Counted from the stretch's first letter, positions 1 through 13,800 are shown. The stretch: DNA of 64,000 nucleotides from Lates calcarifer (GCF_001640805.2 NC_066833.1:13844183-13908182); one strand, 5' to 3'. The notes: a model not told the origin generated them from the sequence alone. Numbers and translations are program-made.

Positions 1-1824
1 CAGAACAGGCAAGGAAATTAGCTGTCAGAGACACATCTGTGGAGGGCAAGAGCCAGCCATTGGGAGCTGCTGAAGTCACTGAAGAGAAAGACCAGAAGCA
101 GGCAGAGAGAAAAGATTCCTCTGAAGAAAAAAGCAAGGAGATTGCAGATGGTCAGCTTCCTAAACCTGCAAGTGAACAGGAGAAACCATTGGCACAGCCA
201 AGTGAGTCCTTTGTGACACCAACGGTCACTGTGACTCTAGAAGAAGGTGGGAGGTCAGTGAGTGAGACTGAACGACAAGCCAGTGGTGAAGGCTCAGCAT
301 CAGAAACCGAGATTGCTGACTATGAGAGGCAGATCCGCAAATTGGAGATGGAGGACAGGCCTCTCAGTTTGGAAGAAGAGCGAGAACTACAGGAGCTTCG
401 GGAGAAGGTGAAGCTGGTCCACCAGGAGGCCTATGAGGAAGTTGATGCTGAGGATGTGTACCAACTAACCGGCGTGGCCAAGGACAGAATTGCAAGGCCT
501 GTTAAAACTTCACCTGCTTCATCTGTGGAGAGCAACATTGACGATGACAAGCTGCTCTCCCCAGTGCTGTCACCCTCTAAGCTTAAACAAAGAGAGATGT
601 ATGGCTCCCCAAAAAGAGCACCTTCACCAGTGTTAGGAATTAACAAAGAGGAGAAAGTGAAAGAGGAATCAGAAAGAAAAGTAAAAGAAGAACAAGAGAG
701 GGAAGCAGCTGCGAAGAAAATGAAAGAAGAAAAAGAGGAGGCAGAGAAGAAATCCAGGGAAGAGGCAGAAAAGAAAGCAAAGGAAGTGAAAGAGAGAGAA
801 GAGAGGGAAAGGAGAGAGAAAGAAGAAAGAGAGAAAGAAGAGGCAGAGAGGATACTGAAGGAAGAAAAAGAAAGGAAAGAGAAAGAACAGAAAGAGCAGG
901 AGATGAAAGAGAAATTGGAGAAAGAAAAGAAAGAGAAAGAGGAGAGAGAAAGGAAAGAGAAAGAAGAGAAAGAGAAGAAAGAAAGAGAAGAAAGGGAAAG
1001 GATGGAGCAAGAGGAGAGAGAAAAGGTAGCAAGAGAGGAAAAAGAAAGAATAGATAAAGAGTTGAGAGAGAAGCAAGAGAAAGAAAAGATAGAGAGGGAA
1101 CTGAAAGAGAAGGAAGAGAAAGAAAAGATAGAAAAGGAACTAAAAGAGAAGGAAGAGAAAGAAAAGAGAGAGAGGGAACTAAAAGAGAGAGAAGAGAAAG
1201 AAAAGCTAGAAAGGGAACAAAAAGAGAAGGAAGAAAAAGAGAAGTTAGAAAGGGAACTGAAAGAGAAAGAAGAGAGAGAGAAAGTGGCTGACATGGAAGA
1301 GAAGGCAAGACAACCAGAGGAGAAAGCAGTCGTGACACCTGCCGAGAAAGAAGCTGAAAAACCTGTGAAAGATGAGAGGGAGAAAGAGGGAGGGGAGGAA
1401 GACATGTTAGAGAAAGCAGGGGCAGGTGCTGGGGCAGCGGTTGTAAAGGAGATCCTGGAGACTCGTGCTGCCATTGAATCAGTGGTGACAGTTGAAGACG
1501 ATTTCATCACTGTGGTCCAGACCATTGATGAAGCAGATGAGCCGGGACATAGCGTTCGGTTCTCAGCTCCACCTGAGGCTGAAGTCCTTTGTGTTGCTTC
1601 CCGGAAAGAGGAGGAGGAGGAAGAGGAAGAATCTGTGGAGCTGGCCCAAGAAGCAGACATGGAGGCTGCCAGTCTAGAAGATGTGGGTGATGTTTCTGAG
1701 ACCCCTGCCTCCCCTGAGAGGGAGGCTCAAACCATAGAAACAGAAGGCCCAACAGAAAGCTATGATAGAGACGAGACTACAATGGATGACTCCATCCTGG
1801 ACAGCTCCTGGGTTGATACACAAG
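1..1824 (+). CDS. map2: map2 exon: large projection-domain exon (5' end outside window)
   Basis: Open in frame from base 3 to the donor CAAG|GTGAGA, ending with one base of a codon. The reading frame has no credible start in the window; the first in-frame codons ([13 protein letters not shown]) are coding, so the exon begins upstream. It carries the conserved block from [17 protein letters not shown] to [13 protein letters not shown] (about 310-490), then the Lys/Glu tract (about 640-1290), a Glu run (about 1605-1630) and ends [14 protein letters not shown]. It corresponds to the long alternative exon that distinguishes high-molecular-weight MAP2 from MAP2c. Antisense open frames here are low-complexity shadows of the Lys/Glu tract. 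Confidence 0.93.
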
Positions 1825-4800
1825 GTGAGATCTCTTTGATGGTTTGCTCCTGAATATTGATCTTATTTTTAACTTTCTCCCTTCTTCTGCTTTAAATAAA
1901 CAAATTTAAATACTGTTTTATGCTTTTCATGTCCTGTTTTTCCATTCTGTAGATGATGATAAGAGTATGGTAACTGAGCAGATTGAGCCTTTGCCAAAGG
2001 TAACCCAGTCCAGTCAAAAAGCCTGGTGTAGTCCCAAACAAGCAGACACAACAGAAGAAGCCAGAGAAACAGGAAAAGCCAGTCAAACCAAAGGCCAGGG
2101 GAGGGCGGGCTAGAGGTCGAATCTCCACGCCAGAGCGCAAACCTGTCCGCAAAGAACCTGTCTACATCCCCAGAGAGGAAGTGAAGAAGAAAAAAGGTTC
2201 TTGTTATTTTGTTTTTCCTTTTGAATTCTTGTGGTTTATGTGCCACTTATTCAACAGTTTGTGTCAGAAAATTTACAGTCTTAGTAGCTCACTAACACAG
2301 AGATTTGAGTCAGCTGGTTTTTTTTTAGTATTGATTAGCATGCAACATATACAACTTTCAAAGGGGATCAGGGTTTTTTTATACAGCAGCACTGTACCAC
2401 TACATATTGTTGTATCTCCCTGCTTTTGTCAATGTCCCTGTTTCCTCTGATAATGTAGCTGTGATAAGGAAGACTGAGCTTACCAAAAAAATGGAGGCTC
2501 AAACTCAATCCCCATCCAAGAGGATCATGATAAAACCAGCAGTGCGTGAGACCCGCCCCACCCAGCACCACTCCTGCCCCAGGAGGAGACCCACAGGTGA
2601 CACATTGCCTTGGTCTGTCACACAACTGGTGCTCTCTGCAGGAGAGTCACCAAAAGACAAGTTCTCACCACATTTTACCTCCACTGTCAGCTTCCACTTG
2701 GTTTTAGCATCCATTTCATTTTATTTGTTGCAGTGGTTTGTTTTTGTCATGGGTTTCTTTGTATTTGAACACAATAAAAATTGACTGCCATACTTGTTTC
2801 ATTTGTCCTTTTTTTGTTTTGTTGTTTGTGTTGGATTTTGCACAGTATTCTCTCTCTCACTTTTTCTGTTCCTTGAACAGTAACTTAACACCAAGCTGAA
2901 AAGCAGTGTTTTACTGATGTCCTCTGCTTGAACGTCTGTTTATTTGTGCGCTCAGATGCGTCTGTCGTGTATCTGTAACTACACCTAACAGAGATTTTAG
3001 GGTACACTTATACATCACTACAGTAAGATAAAAAAAAAGCAAGCCCTGTGTCCGAAATCCCCCTTTTGCCCCCGAATGCCTGCTAATATTCACCATATTC
3101 TGTCATCACTTTCAGCAGTAGCACTTAGCAGTCATTTTCTCATCTATAAAATGTGGATGTGTGTTTCTTGTTCCAATGTGGAATTTCTGACAGCAACATA
3201 TAGTGGCTACTATATGTAGCCACTATATGAATTCTGCACATTCAGAATTCTGACCTTCAAATAAAATGGCAGACAGTAAATGTGGTGCACTATGTAGTAA
3301 ATGAGGACACAGCTAAGAATTTTCAGCTAGTGTTAAATTACTCTTTGAATGTATCTTTATTTGTTGTTACCATTTCCAGCAAACTGTTATGCTGCTTTTT
3401 ATATGTTTATGTGCTCAAGTTATTGGTTGTCTGCAGATTTATCACATTAATTTGCCACTGCTTGGTCTTAAAGGTCTGTAAAACCTCTCTGACCTCTCTG
3501 GTCTTTTTAAAAATTACATATGCACTCCACAACAAGCTTATATCAACCTATGGATGCCAGGCAACTAGTAATCCATGGTTTTGTTCTATGGACCTGATGG
3601 GCTTCTATAAAGACTCTGTAATGCTGCACTGTCGCAGAGGTGGTTTGCACTTTCCCTGACAGACTGTATTCTGTGTCATTGATGATGAAAGCTCAGTATA
3701 CTGCTGCATTGCCCCAATTAGATTATTTTCCAGGGTTGACTTACATAATACAATATCCCCCATTCTGTGTGACATCTTGCCAAGTCTTTGCAGAACAGAG
3801 CTCTCAAGGGGGCAACAACCCAACTCCCACAGAACATTTGATTTGTCATATAGCATACAATGCCAAATGTTGTATTACAAAGTTGGATGTCTGTATTTTT
3901 ATATTTCTGTTCTCATGTGAACCAGATATCTTCACAAGGATAAAAATATTATGATAATCTGGGGGACATTTTGAAGGCACTTCTCCTCCCAAAGTTAACA
4001 CATGTATTCTGTCCCAGTATTTTGATTTCCCTGAAATTCTCCGTCTCTCTCTCTCTCTCTCTGTCCCTCAGAGGCCCTACCAGACGGCCGTCAGCCTCTC
4101 AGTGTTGCAAGACAGTCTCGTGACAGAGCATCGGTAAGTATAATCCACCAGCCCAGCAATGGCACAACCCTGGCACCTGAACTGCTCAGAGAGAAAACGT
4201 TTTGAAGCTTTACTGGCAAAGAGCCTCAATCACCAGTTGGAGGTTTCAGTAGAGCCACTAAATAAAATCAATCAGGACAATGACACTGAAGATAGAACCT
4301 CAACTACTAACCGCTCGGTCACAGGAAAACTGTACTTGCCAACAATGATCTCTTTCCTATGTAATCATTTTTGGTGTGACAGATTTTAAACCATTACTTG
4401 CTACCAGTATGAAACCTAATATGCAAGTCGCCTTGTGCATCATACACTGAGACAACGCACGCCACATTAATTAGACAGAATAATTATCTCTAGAATTAAG
4501 ATTCATTAAAAAAGCTGTTAAACATTTTCCTCTTGTGACTTCCCCAGTCATCTATTCAGATGAACACATTCCATGCAGTTGAAGCGAACGCTGTCTCCCT
4601 TCTTTCTGAGTTGTAATCACTGCATGAAAAACAGTGTAATGCATTTCTATATTAATACCACTTCTCCTTCGTATTAACGAGACAAATATTTATGTTGGTT
4701 GTTTTTGCTTTTTGTAAAATGTTTGCTTTTGCCTTTTAATGGGTTTTTGCACAAGTAGATAAGACAGATCCATTTAGAGTTTTTTTTTTTTTTTTTTTTT

Positions 4801-7800
4801 ACTGAGTGGGTGTTGAATCACCCTGTGACATTTCTCCAGCGGCTGTGGTCGTGACTCCATTTTTACTCCTCCACCATGGTAATGACAGTTATTGTGTCTA
4901 AAATAACACAGTCTCTGCATTTCTTAAATGTCATGTCATTAGAGCATACTGTAAGTGTATTCTGTCACTTTGAGCCCACATTATATTTCACTTTTGATTT
5001 CCACACTCTATTTACAGCTTTCAGATATGTCCGTTACTGTTGTCTGCAGTGTGACTTGAGATCTTGCATGAGCATAGTGAACACTATTTTAGAGGTTCTT
5101 TGTGTTTTGTTTGGCATTTTCAATGGATGAACTTTTTTAAAATGATTATTTCTTACTGACATGTTCACAATGATTGCATGAATGGCTTGGTTTTGTTGGG
5201 CTATGATTAAATGCTATACACACAAGATCTGATGTTAATATTTCATTCCTCATCCAACAAAGGATACATCAGATCTTTTGCACTGGTAATGCATGTTAAA
5301 ACACTGTTATTTTCACCACTCTTTTGTCACCCTGTGTCCTGTATTTTGGTGCCGTGCTACTCACCCACTGGGCCCCATCGTTGTACCATCTCAGTGCCAT
5401 GCCCATCGTTTGCCACTAACAAAGATCCCCACCTCTATATCCAGAGTGACTGCCTCATTAGATAGACCTCGCCCATCCTCAGCAGAGCCTCAAGGCTCCA
5501 CAGTATTACAGAGACTCGTAGCCAAGGTAGGTGGATGGCAGAGCAGCACTGTAGCTGCAGCAGTTCTGGAAAGAACATAAAGACATAAACATGATTTGTT
5601 ATGAAAATTGCTTTCATTTTATAATATTGCACATGTAAACCTTCTAATAGAAATAAATCACAGCCACACTGGCCTAAGGATATCTTTGTCTCTTGTGTGT
5701 GTGTGTTTGTGTGTGCACACCAACAGGATGGTGGATCACGGAGCCCAGACAAGAGGTCCTCCCTGCCAAGGCATGCCTCCATTCTTAGTCGCCGTGGGTA
5801 CCATGACCATGAGGATAGTTCCACCTCCATCACCAGCTCTGGCTCCACAGCTCCCCGCAGACCCACATGTAGGCTGCAGCTCCTCTAATCAACTCACTTT
5901 ACAAAAGTATCAGCTCTCTGAAAAGTTAAAGACACACTCCTGCGGTTTTATGTTCACTACATATTGCTGTCATGAAAAACAAAAGCCTCAATATTTTACC
6001 AAAGATAGATTTCTGATTATATTACAACTCCTAACTTTAGTGTGCTAATGACAAATGTGCAACACTGCTGAAATTCTGCTCCCCTTGTTTTATCCTTGTT
6101 AAGACTAAACCAATATGTACTTTATCTTGTCTCTTGCTGTATTTTGTTTCACTCATTCTATACAAATCAGATAAGCTTCTGCTTTTTACCATTTGCATGA
6201 CACTATGTCTCACAGTTTTTGATGTGTTATTAAAACATAACTTGCTTTAATATAGATCCAGGTGAATGCATGTTCTCGTGGCTAAATCTTAAACCTTTCC
6301 TCTTTTGCCTTCTTTAGCTTTTCGCACTGAGATGAGGGCAGAGCATAGGACAGGACGAGCCCCTAGTATGACAGGTAGAAGAGATTTTCTATATCTCTAT
6401 CATTGTTTCAGCTAAAAAATGCTGCAGAACTAGTTCAATGGATTGTATTAGGTCTACCTAATAAACTGGTAACTCAATGGAAGTGGGTAAAAGATTTTAA
6501 TAGGATACCTGAAATAGTTTAAACTTCAGTTTAATACAAAACATCTGTATTTTGTATTTCTTATTACAAAACATATGTTTAATGTTGTATATTTATGAGA
6601 ATTGCAGTGATAGGACTTAATGATATAGCACCTCTTTACCATCAGCTCGGATTTTAACCCTCATACTTCTTCCATCCAGTGACAGAATCAGTGCGCTCCC
6701 GTTCAGCTCGCAGTGGCCACTCCACCCCCCGCACCCCTGGCTCCACAGCCATCACCCCAGGGACCCCTCCTAGCTACTCATCATCTTCAAGGACCCCTGG
6801 AACACCTCGCTCCCTCAGCTTGATCTCCCAGGAGAGGAAGGTGGCCGTAGTCCGCACCCCACCCAAGTCGCCTGCAACCACACCCAAGCAGCTTCGCATC
6901 ATCAACCAGCCACTGCCTGACTTCAAGAACATCAAGTCCAAGATCGGCTCCACGGAGAATATCAAGTACCAGCCCAAAGGAGGACAGGTGATGCTCTTCT
7001 CCCGCACTTCCCCCAAAACCTGTAGCTCCTGACTGTCTACTTGTTTATTTCTGTCACCTCTGCAATGTTGCGTTTTATTTAGACTGGTCTTCTTGTGTTT
7101 CTGTTTTTACCACTCGTCTCTGTTTTATGACTTTAGAGATAGATACTATCAGGAGAAATTTATTTTTGTTAGTACAGGTGACATGCAGATATAAAAAAAA
7201 ACTGTCCTTGATCCATAAAGCAACAGCAAAGGGTTCAGGAGCAATAAAAAGAAATGGAAATGGCAACAACCACCAAGTATCTCTGTGTATTTAAAAAAAA
7301 AAAAAAAAATCAGTGATACCATCAGAATACACTAGGCCAGCAGTAACAGTCACAAATTGTACTCTAAAGTGTGTTTTTGTGTAACATCTGTTTTTTTCTT
7401 CTACTTTGATATGCTCCTCTCTCGTACCTGTGTCATAATCATTGTCTCTTTCAGTCTCTTAGCTACAGCTTTGTACTGTTAGTCCTTCAGTCATACCTCT
7501 GACCAGTGAGTGAGATCAGTGAGTTAAGAAACACCTTTTATATTAACTTTGAATGCATAAAATTCTAGTAAAACTTTGCTCAGACCTTCAAAATCCCTCA
7601 AACTTTAAGGGAAGAACTAGCCTAGAACTTATTTAAAGCCATAATTTGTATATTAACATTGATTTTAATAATAATACTGATAACTAACACCCAGCTGTGC
7701 TGTTATTTGAAGTTTTTGGCCATTTTCAGTTCATCGTTTAATTTATTAGTTAGTATGGTTATCTTAGTGCAACTACAGGCAGTCGTTTGCAGAAAGTGAG

Positions 7801-10800
7801 GTCACACACACACGATTACATGCTTCCTGTGTGAAATGGCAAAGAACCAGAATAAAGATTTCAGTGAAGAGAGTTAAACACGTAGCTCAAATAACAAGAA
7901 AGAGGACAGTGAGCAGTAAACAAGCAGCTGTTGGTGTACAAATAGGCTTAGGCACTTTATAGCATATGACAATTCTTTTCCTGTGAATTTGATATAGACC
8001 CTGCCTGCCCTCCACTGGTCATCATGATCATTATACAAATAAAACCGAAATGTATGTCAGTTCAGATGGCTGTGTTGCCATCCATGGATCAATACTACTG
8101 TTCCTTAGGATAAGTGAAATCCAAAGTATAAATCAGTGCTCTAATAAGTTCAGATTTTTATGTCTGTCATTTCTTACCCCTAAACTTCCCAATTCTGGTG
8201 ACCTGACTTTGACATCACATTGAGTGTTAAAACTGTAAGCCAGATTTGTCCCTTCAGCTTCTCCCCCTGGGCTCCGTGTAGACAGCACTTCAGCCCATAG
8301 AAATCTGCATTTCAAATCATGTTTTCTGTTGCAGCACAGAATCTGCATTAGCAGGGTGTTTGGGAGTGTATATCCTGCAGTTTGACAAATATCTTGTTCC
8401 AGCATGAGTCTGAAACACAAAGTCAGCTCTGCAACAGGAAGCATAGTAATGAAAACAGCAATGTGTCTGTAGCCATCAGCTCTTACAAGCCTCAGCTGAT
8501 GACCTGATTAGGAGTCTAAGCGTTTGGCTGACATCTTTATGACTTGCCAGGTCTCTGCACTGCTCTGTGCAGTCAGCTACAAAATAGGGTGGGGATCATG
8601 CTCCAAACGCCTTCTTGTCATTTGCGGGAAAAATGGCCTGAGTGGAGTGTCTGTGCATGTTTGCATGTGCGTTTGTGTGTGCAAGCATGCATGCTGGGTC
8701 ATAATCAGCGACAATGCTAAAGCTGGCAATGCTGCTCCTTTCATGCAAATCTCTTTTGGAGCAGAGCTGTGTACAGGGTAAGACAGATGACAACTTGCAT
8801 CAGGAATCTTACAAATTTTTATTCTAGTTTATTTTGGGTGTGTTTTTTTCTTGTAGAGGATCATGCAGCTAAAGGTCACCTTATACTGGAAGTATTTCTG
8901 AGAGATTGCTTTGACAGCATAGGTACTCAAATATTCCCCACTAAGTATTACACTGGAGGGGATTTTACTTGTAGTCTTGTGGCTGTGGAAGTGGAGGGCC
9001 AGTGGTTGAGGTGGTATTGTGGACCATTGCTTGTCTACTTATATTTGGCTGTGGACATCTTACACTTATCAGCATATGTTACCTGTGACACAGGGTGTCC
9101 TGTAAGAGGGTGAGCTCTTCATTGGATACACTCATCAATATATTAAATTATTTCTTACATGATAACCTGTGCTGAAAACCTTTTTGTAAATGGTGTGATA
9201 ACATGTTGATTCAAAAATATTTGTTATATATTTTTATATTTTTTTATATTTTTATTTTTATATTTTATATATATAATTATTTTTTTCCTTATGCAGTTCA
9301 ACCAAGAAAGAATTCAGTTAACAAAAATGACAGGGTTTTACACTGTTGCCATCTGATCAGGTGCAGGTGGCAGGGTGCTAATCCTTAAACATCTTTCTTT
9401 CTCTTCCTCCATAGCTGCATTTTTTGAAAGTGGTACTCAGTTTGAAACAAGGACACAACAGCCACTTATAAGACTTTGAGTTCAGGCTGATGCAGTTTGA
9501 ACATTTTGAGTATTAAGAGGCTGGTTTAGTCACAGTCCAATTCTCAGCTCTCTTGTCTTATTGTGTCCCCTGTGACTGAAAAATTTCTGAATCACATATC
9601 ACATACTCCTATTCCACAGTGGAAACCAAGAAATTCAGTCATGTTTTTAGCTCAGTTCCCATTAGCTTTGCAGTATTCCGGTGGGTTGTGAACATCCCTT
9701 ATTAGGAATGATAAAATCCTCTCAATACACAGTAGACAAGGAATATTTTAGTCACACATAAGTAACAGCAACCATTTTCATCTGATAGTAATATACTTTG
9801 CTCCTGACCTTTGGTAGTCCCAAGCAGGACCAAATAGTTCCTATTTCCAACCAGTTCCTGTAGTGAGCCTCCCCTAGGCACTGACCTGTCCAACGATTGT
9901 CTTCATAGAAGCACAAGGACCAAAATATGTCAACAGAGGCCAAACACAGGGCCTCTTGGATCTGGAAGTCAGTGCTGCGCCTCATCTCCATTACTCTGTG
10001 TCTGTCAGCGGCACATGGTGTAACCTGGACCCGAGACCTGCTGGTATACCTGCGCACTGTCAGTTAAAGCACCATGTGTTTTTATAGAGCCTGGATAAAA
10101 GTGTGCCACTGAAAGAATAAAGAACAATAATGATGATAAATAATGAGAAATTTGAAAGATATTCTTGGTTAAGTTTGCATTTTAATGAGACATTAAACCA
10201 AAGTAAAAATAATAATAATAACATTATTTAATTTAGCAAATAATAATTCACTTTCTCTTTACATGATGAATTGATATTTAAATTTTAAACACAGCAAAAG
10301 CTGTTATGTTTAAGCAGGAGTCACGTGAGGGGTCAAGCCAATCAAAGATCCTGCTCTGGTTAAACTTGATTACATTTATAGGTGCTTACCTATTATCACA
10401 TCTAACCCCTAACCCTAACCTTAAGAGGTCCATGTTTAAATTAAATGGAAACAAATAAACTGTCAAATGAAATGTGACAGGTCGATACATAAGTAAATGG
10501 ACTGACAAAATGTATTTTTGCTATTCTATTTTTTGTTTGTTTTACTTTCTTTTTATGAATGTATGATTGCGTTAGAGATTAATTAGCCTACCTTAAAATA
10601 GTTTTTATAATGATAAACTCCATATTTATTTCAGTGGCACACTCCAGGATCCATAGTTTTCATCAAGTAGTTTTCAGCAATTAAAGGAATACACCAAGTT
10701 TCTGCAATGTTTATCAACTTAAACTTGATGGGAATGTAATAATAATTGATGTGTAAGTGGCTGTTTACTCCAGTGGATGAGAAAATGAGAACTTGTAGAG

Positions 10801-13800
10801 GCTCCACAGCTAAACACTGCTGTAATTAGCCTCAAATTAATATAACAATGTCCAAGAGAGGTTGTTGAAAATAGGCACACGTAAAGTAAATTAATTTTCT
10901 ATTCTCTCTAAGGGCTAATGGATTTTGAGAAACTTACAGGAACAAAATAAATAAAAAGACAAATGTTGGTATCTTTTGATATAGTACAAGTGATTTATTG
11001 TATGCTGCAGTTTTATCACAGAGAATTGGAGCAAATAATTAATTGGACTGATAGATGATTGACGGGACAACTTTTCAAAAACTTGGTGTGCTTGTTTAAC
11101 ACCTTTAACAACAATGTCACATTAACAGACAGTGCTAATGATTAAGATCTCCCATGCACAGCAAAGACAATGTAATGTATATAAATTACCCATTTTTCAA
11201 TACGTTGTTCATCACTATCCACTAGTGTCTCCTCCTTGTAGTGTTAGGCCAAGTGTTCATTTCCATTCACCATATAAGAAGTCAATACCATCTGTGTATT
11301 TTTTCATAGATTCATATTTTAAACAAGAGGGTGGACTTCAGTCACGTACTGTCAAAATGCAGCTCCAAGGATAATCTGAAGCACTCTCCCCGTGGAGGCA
11401 ATGTATGTACCCATCCATCTTTATCCTCCTTGACCGAGAAGAGGGGCGATGGCTGTATTTAATTCTAGTTAGTCAGTCTGTCCAGAGAATTCCCCCTGTA
11501 TAGTTTGATAAAAGTCCTGTTAAGTGACATTGTGACAAGCTGATTCTTGTGCTGTGCAAGGCTGGATTTATGGCTATGCTAGTGGTCTAGTATTGTAGTA
11601 CTGTAGTTTCTTTTTTCATTTCAAACCCTACTTTCTCACTTCAGATTGATTCTTTTGCTTGAAACTTAGATATAATTCATTGTCTCCATTTTCACCCTCA
11701 GTTTGTGGGTCACAAAGGTCACTTAGCCATTACCTTTTATATCATATTTTACTCACATGCAGTATAGCAACTGGTATGTCAGTCTCTGATTTTAGCCACC
11801 CTCTTGCTGTGAGAGCAGTACCATAAACCCCAGAATAACTCAGCTGTCTGGCACCAAGGTGGCCTCGTGGTTAGAGAGAGCCAGATGACCAAAGCCATAT
11901 GTTGGCAAATGTCTGCTGAGCTCAAATGTACTTGAGACAACTTTAAGTCCAACCAGTTCCATCTGACTTCTCAGTAGAAGGTGCTAAGTAAGAAGGAAAT
12001 TTTCCTTACAGAAATCCCTGTTATCATCCAGTTTTGGTTAGTTTCTCATTTAAACTTTAATACTGTGCATTTTGAGTCTGGTATCTGTGCCTGGTAGTTA
12101 TTTTGTATATGCTTGTTACATCTGATGTAGATTGTCCCACAGCCAAGTAGTGGGTCTACCATTGAGTTAAATGTATTCTGTCTGACTTTTGATTCCAGTG
12201 GTGTTGGTTTGTTCAGTGTTGATTCTAGCCCAGATGAAAAGTGATAACAGTAAATTTAGAGACAAAGCTCCCTCATTTTGCCTCCTCTCCAGCAAGGGAA
12301 CAAAAACCTTTCTCTTATTATGAAGTGTGGCTTTGCCAAAAAAAAAAAACGCTGTCATTGGATGTTTAAATTTGATTATATAAAATATATAAGTATGTAA
12401 ATGTGTGAATCGTCTGCTGCAATTGTCTGTTCAACAGGTTGTAATCAACTTAAAGAAAGACCTATAGCATAGAATTATATTATATTAATTATGAAACAAT
12501 GATAAAACATCAGTCCTAATTAATTGTTGTAAAGAAGTGAGAAGTGTTTCCTTAGAGAATGAAAGAATGGTTAGGCACTGTTTATATTTCTAATGCATTA
12601 CTACATTTGGAGGAATTTTTCATGGTAATATTGTTTTATTCAGTTGATTTCATGCTTTTGTTCTCTTACTAAGGACCAGAAAGACATTTTCTGCACATCA
12701 GATATTTCATAGATGTAAGGGAAAGCAATGGCAGAAAAGACTGTGCTAATTGGGAACTGGACGCACACTTAGTTCATGACCAGCAAGGTCCTGTTAGCTA
12801 ATTTGTTTTATTCCAGTTTCCTTGCTTCTTTACTGCCACTGGTGTCATTGATCCTTAAAGATTTTTCGCATTATTACAGTAGTCTGAACACCGAGTAAAT
12901 TATTTGTGTATCTCTATACTGGGTCTAACAGTAATTCAAAGCGTTGTTTTAGTCTGATCAAGTTATGTTGAAGAAAATACAGTAGAGTAGTTCAGGACAC
13001 CACATCGTCTCTCCTCTACTCTCCTCTCCTCTCCTTGTGTGCAAAACGCTTGGGATATGTATGTACTGTGTGTCTTTTTTCTCTGTAGTTCAGTGTAGTT
13101 TCCATCGCTTTTACTGTACTGCTGAGGAAAATGTATTAACTGTTAGTGTTTATGTACCAACTCTGCTGTGTCTGCATCTCACTCCTGCTTTCTCTCCTTG
13201 CAGCTACAGAGAGCTGTTCACCATATCTGCGCTGTCATATATTTTTATCATCCCCGCACCCTAACAGTGTCAAGTTTAAACTGCTTTTAATTTGCATTTG
13301 CGTGTATTTTGAGTCTGAACAGAGGAAATACAAAACTATAAAGGAGATTTTGACACCTTATTCAGGTATCTTCTCAAGGAGTTCTTGAGGCACCCTGTGA
13401 AGTCAAGATTTCTTGAATATTTTATATTTGTTTATGGACTCAAAATCTATGTAAAAACAAAATAATTGCAGCAATATCTTGAAACTTAATGCACCAAAGC
13501 CTTTTACTACCTACAAATCCTCATGGGGCTAAAAGGCACACTAATTAGCCTTGGCTTCAGTTAGACAGCTTAGCGCCTTTTTGTTTTTGTTTTTTTTGTT
13601 TTGTTTTTTTTGCAGGGGATTCATGCTGATTCCTAGAGGTGGGCACAAAGTAAAGAGGATCCGCTGTGGAGTCACCAGATGTAGCACATTTTCGTACATA
13701 AATGGGGAATCACACAGGGTCAAAGCTCATGCTGTGAGACGTGTAGTGAGATGAATCTGTCTCACCTTATAGCTTATTGTTTGTGTCCATTGAATGATCT

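Noticed and set aside
431..1660. Long antisense open frames (409, 232 and 135 codons) opposite the map2 large exon
   Set aside because: They are Ser/Phe/Leu low-complexity mirrors of the Glu/Lys codons on the plus strand; no stops arise because of composition.
2012..2015. Alternative acceptor at CCAG (2012-2013) that would put the map2 exon in the downstream frame
   Set aside because: It would delete the conserved [16 protein letters not shown] segment and has no pyrimidine tract; a homopolymer slip explains the data better.
4159..4389. 76-codon open frame after a map2 exon
   Set aside because: Not in the exon's frame and has no acceptor or donor to join it; readthrough of the exon itself stops early.
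10406..10424. CCCTAACCCTAACC, telomere-like
   Set aside because: Only two to three units inside an intron; too short to mean an interstitial telomere.
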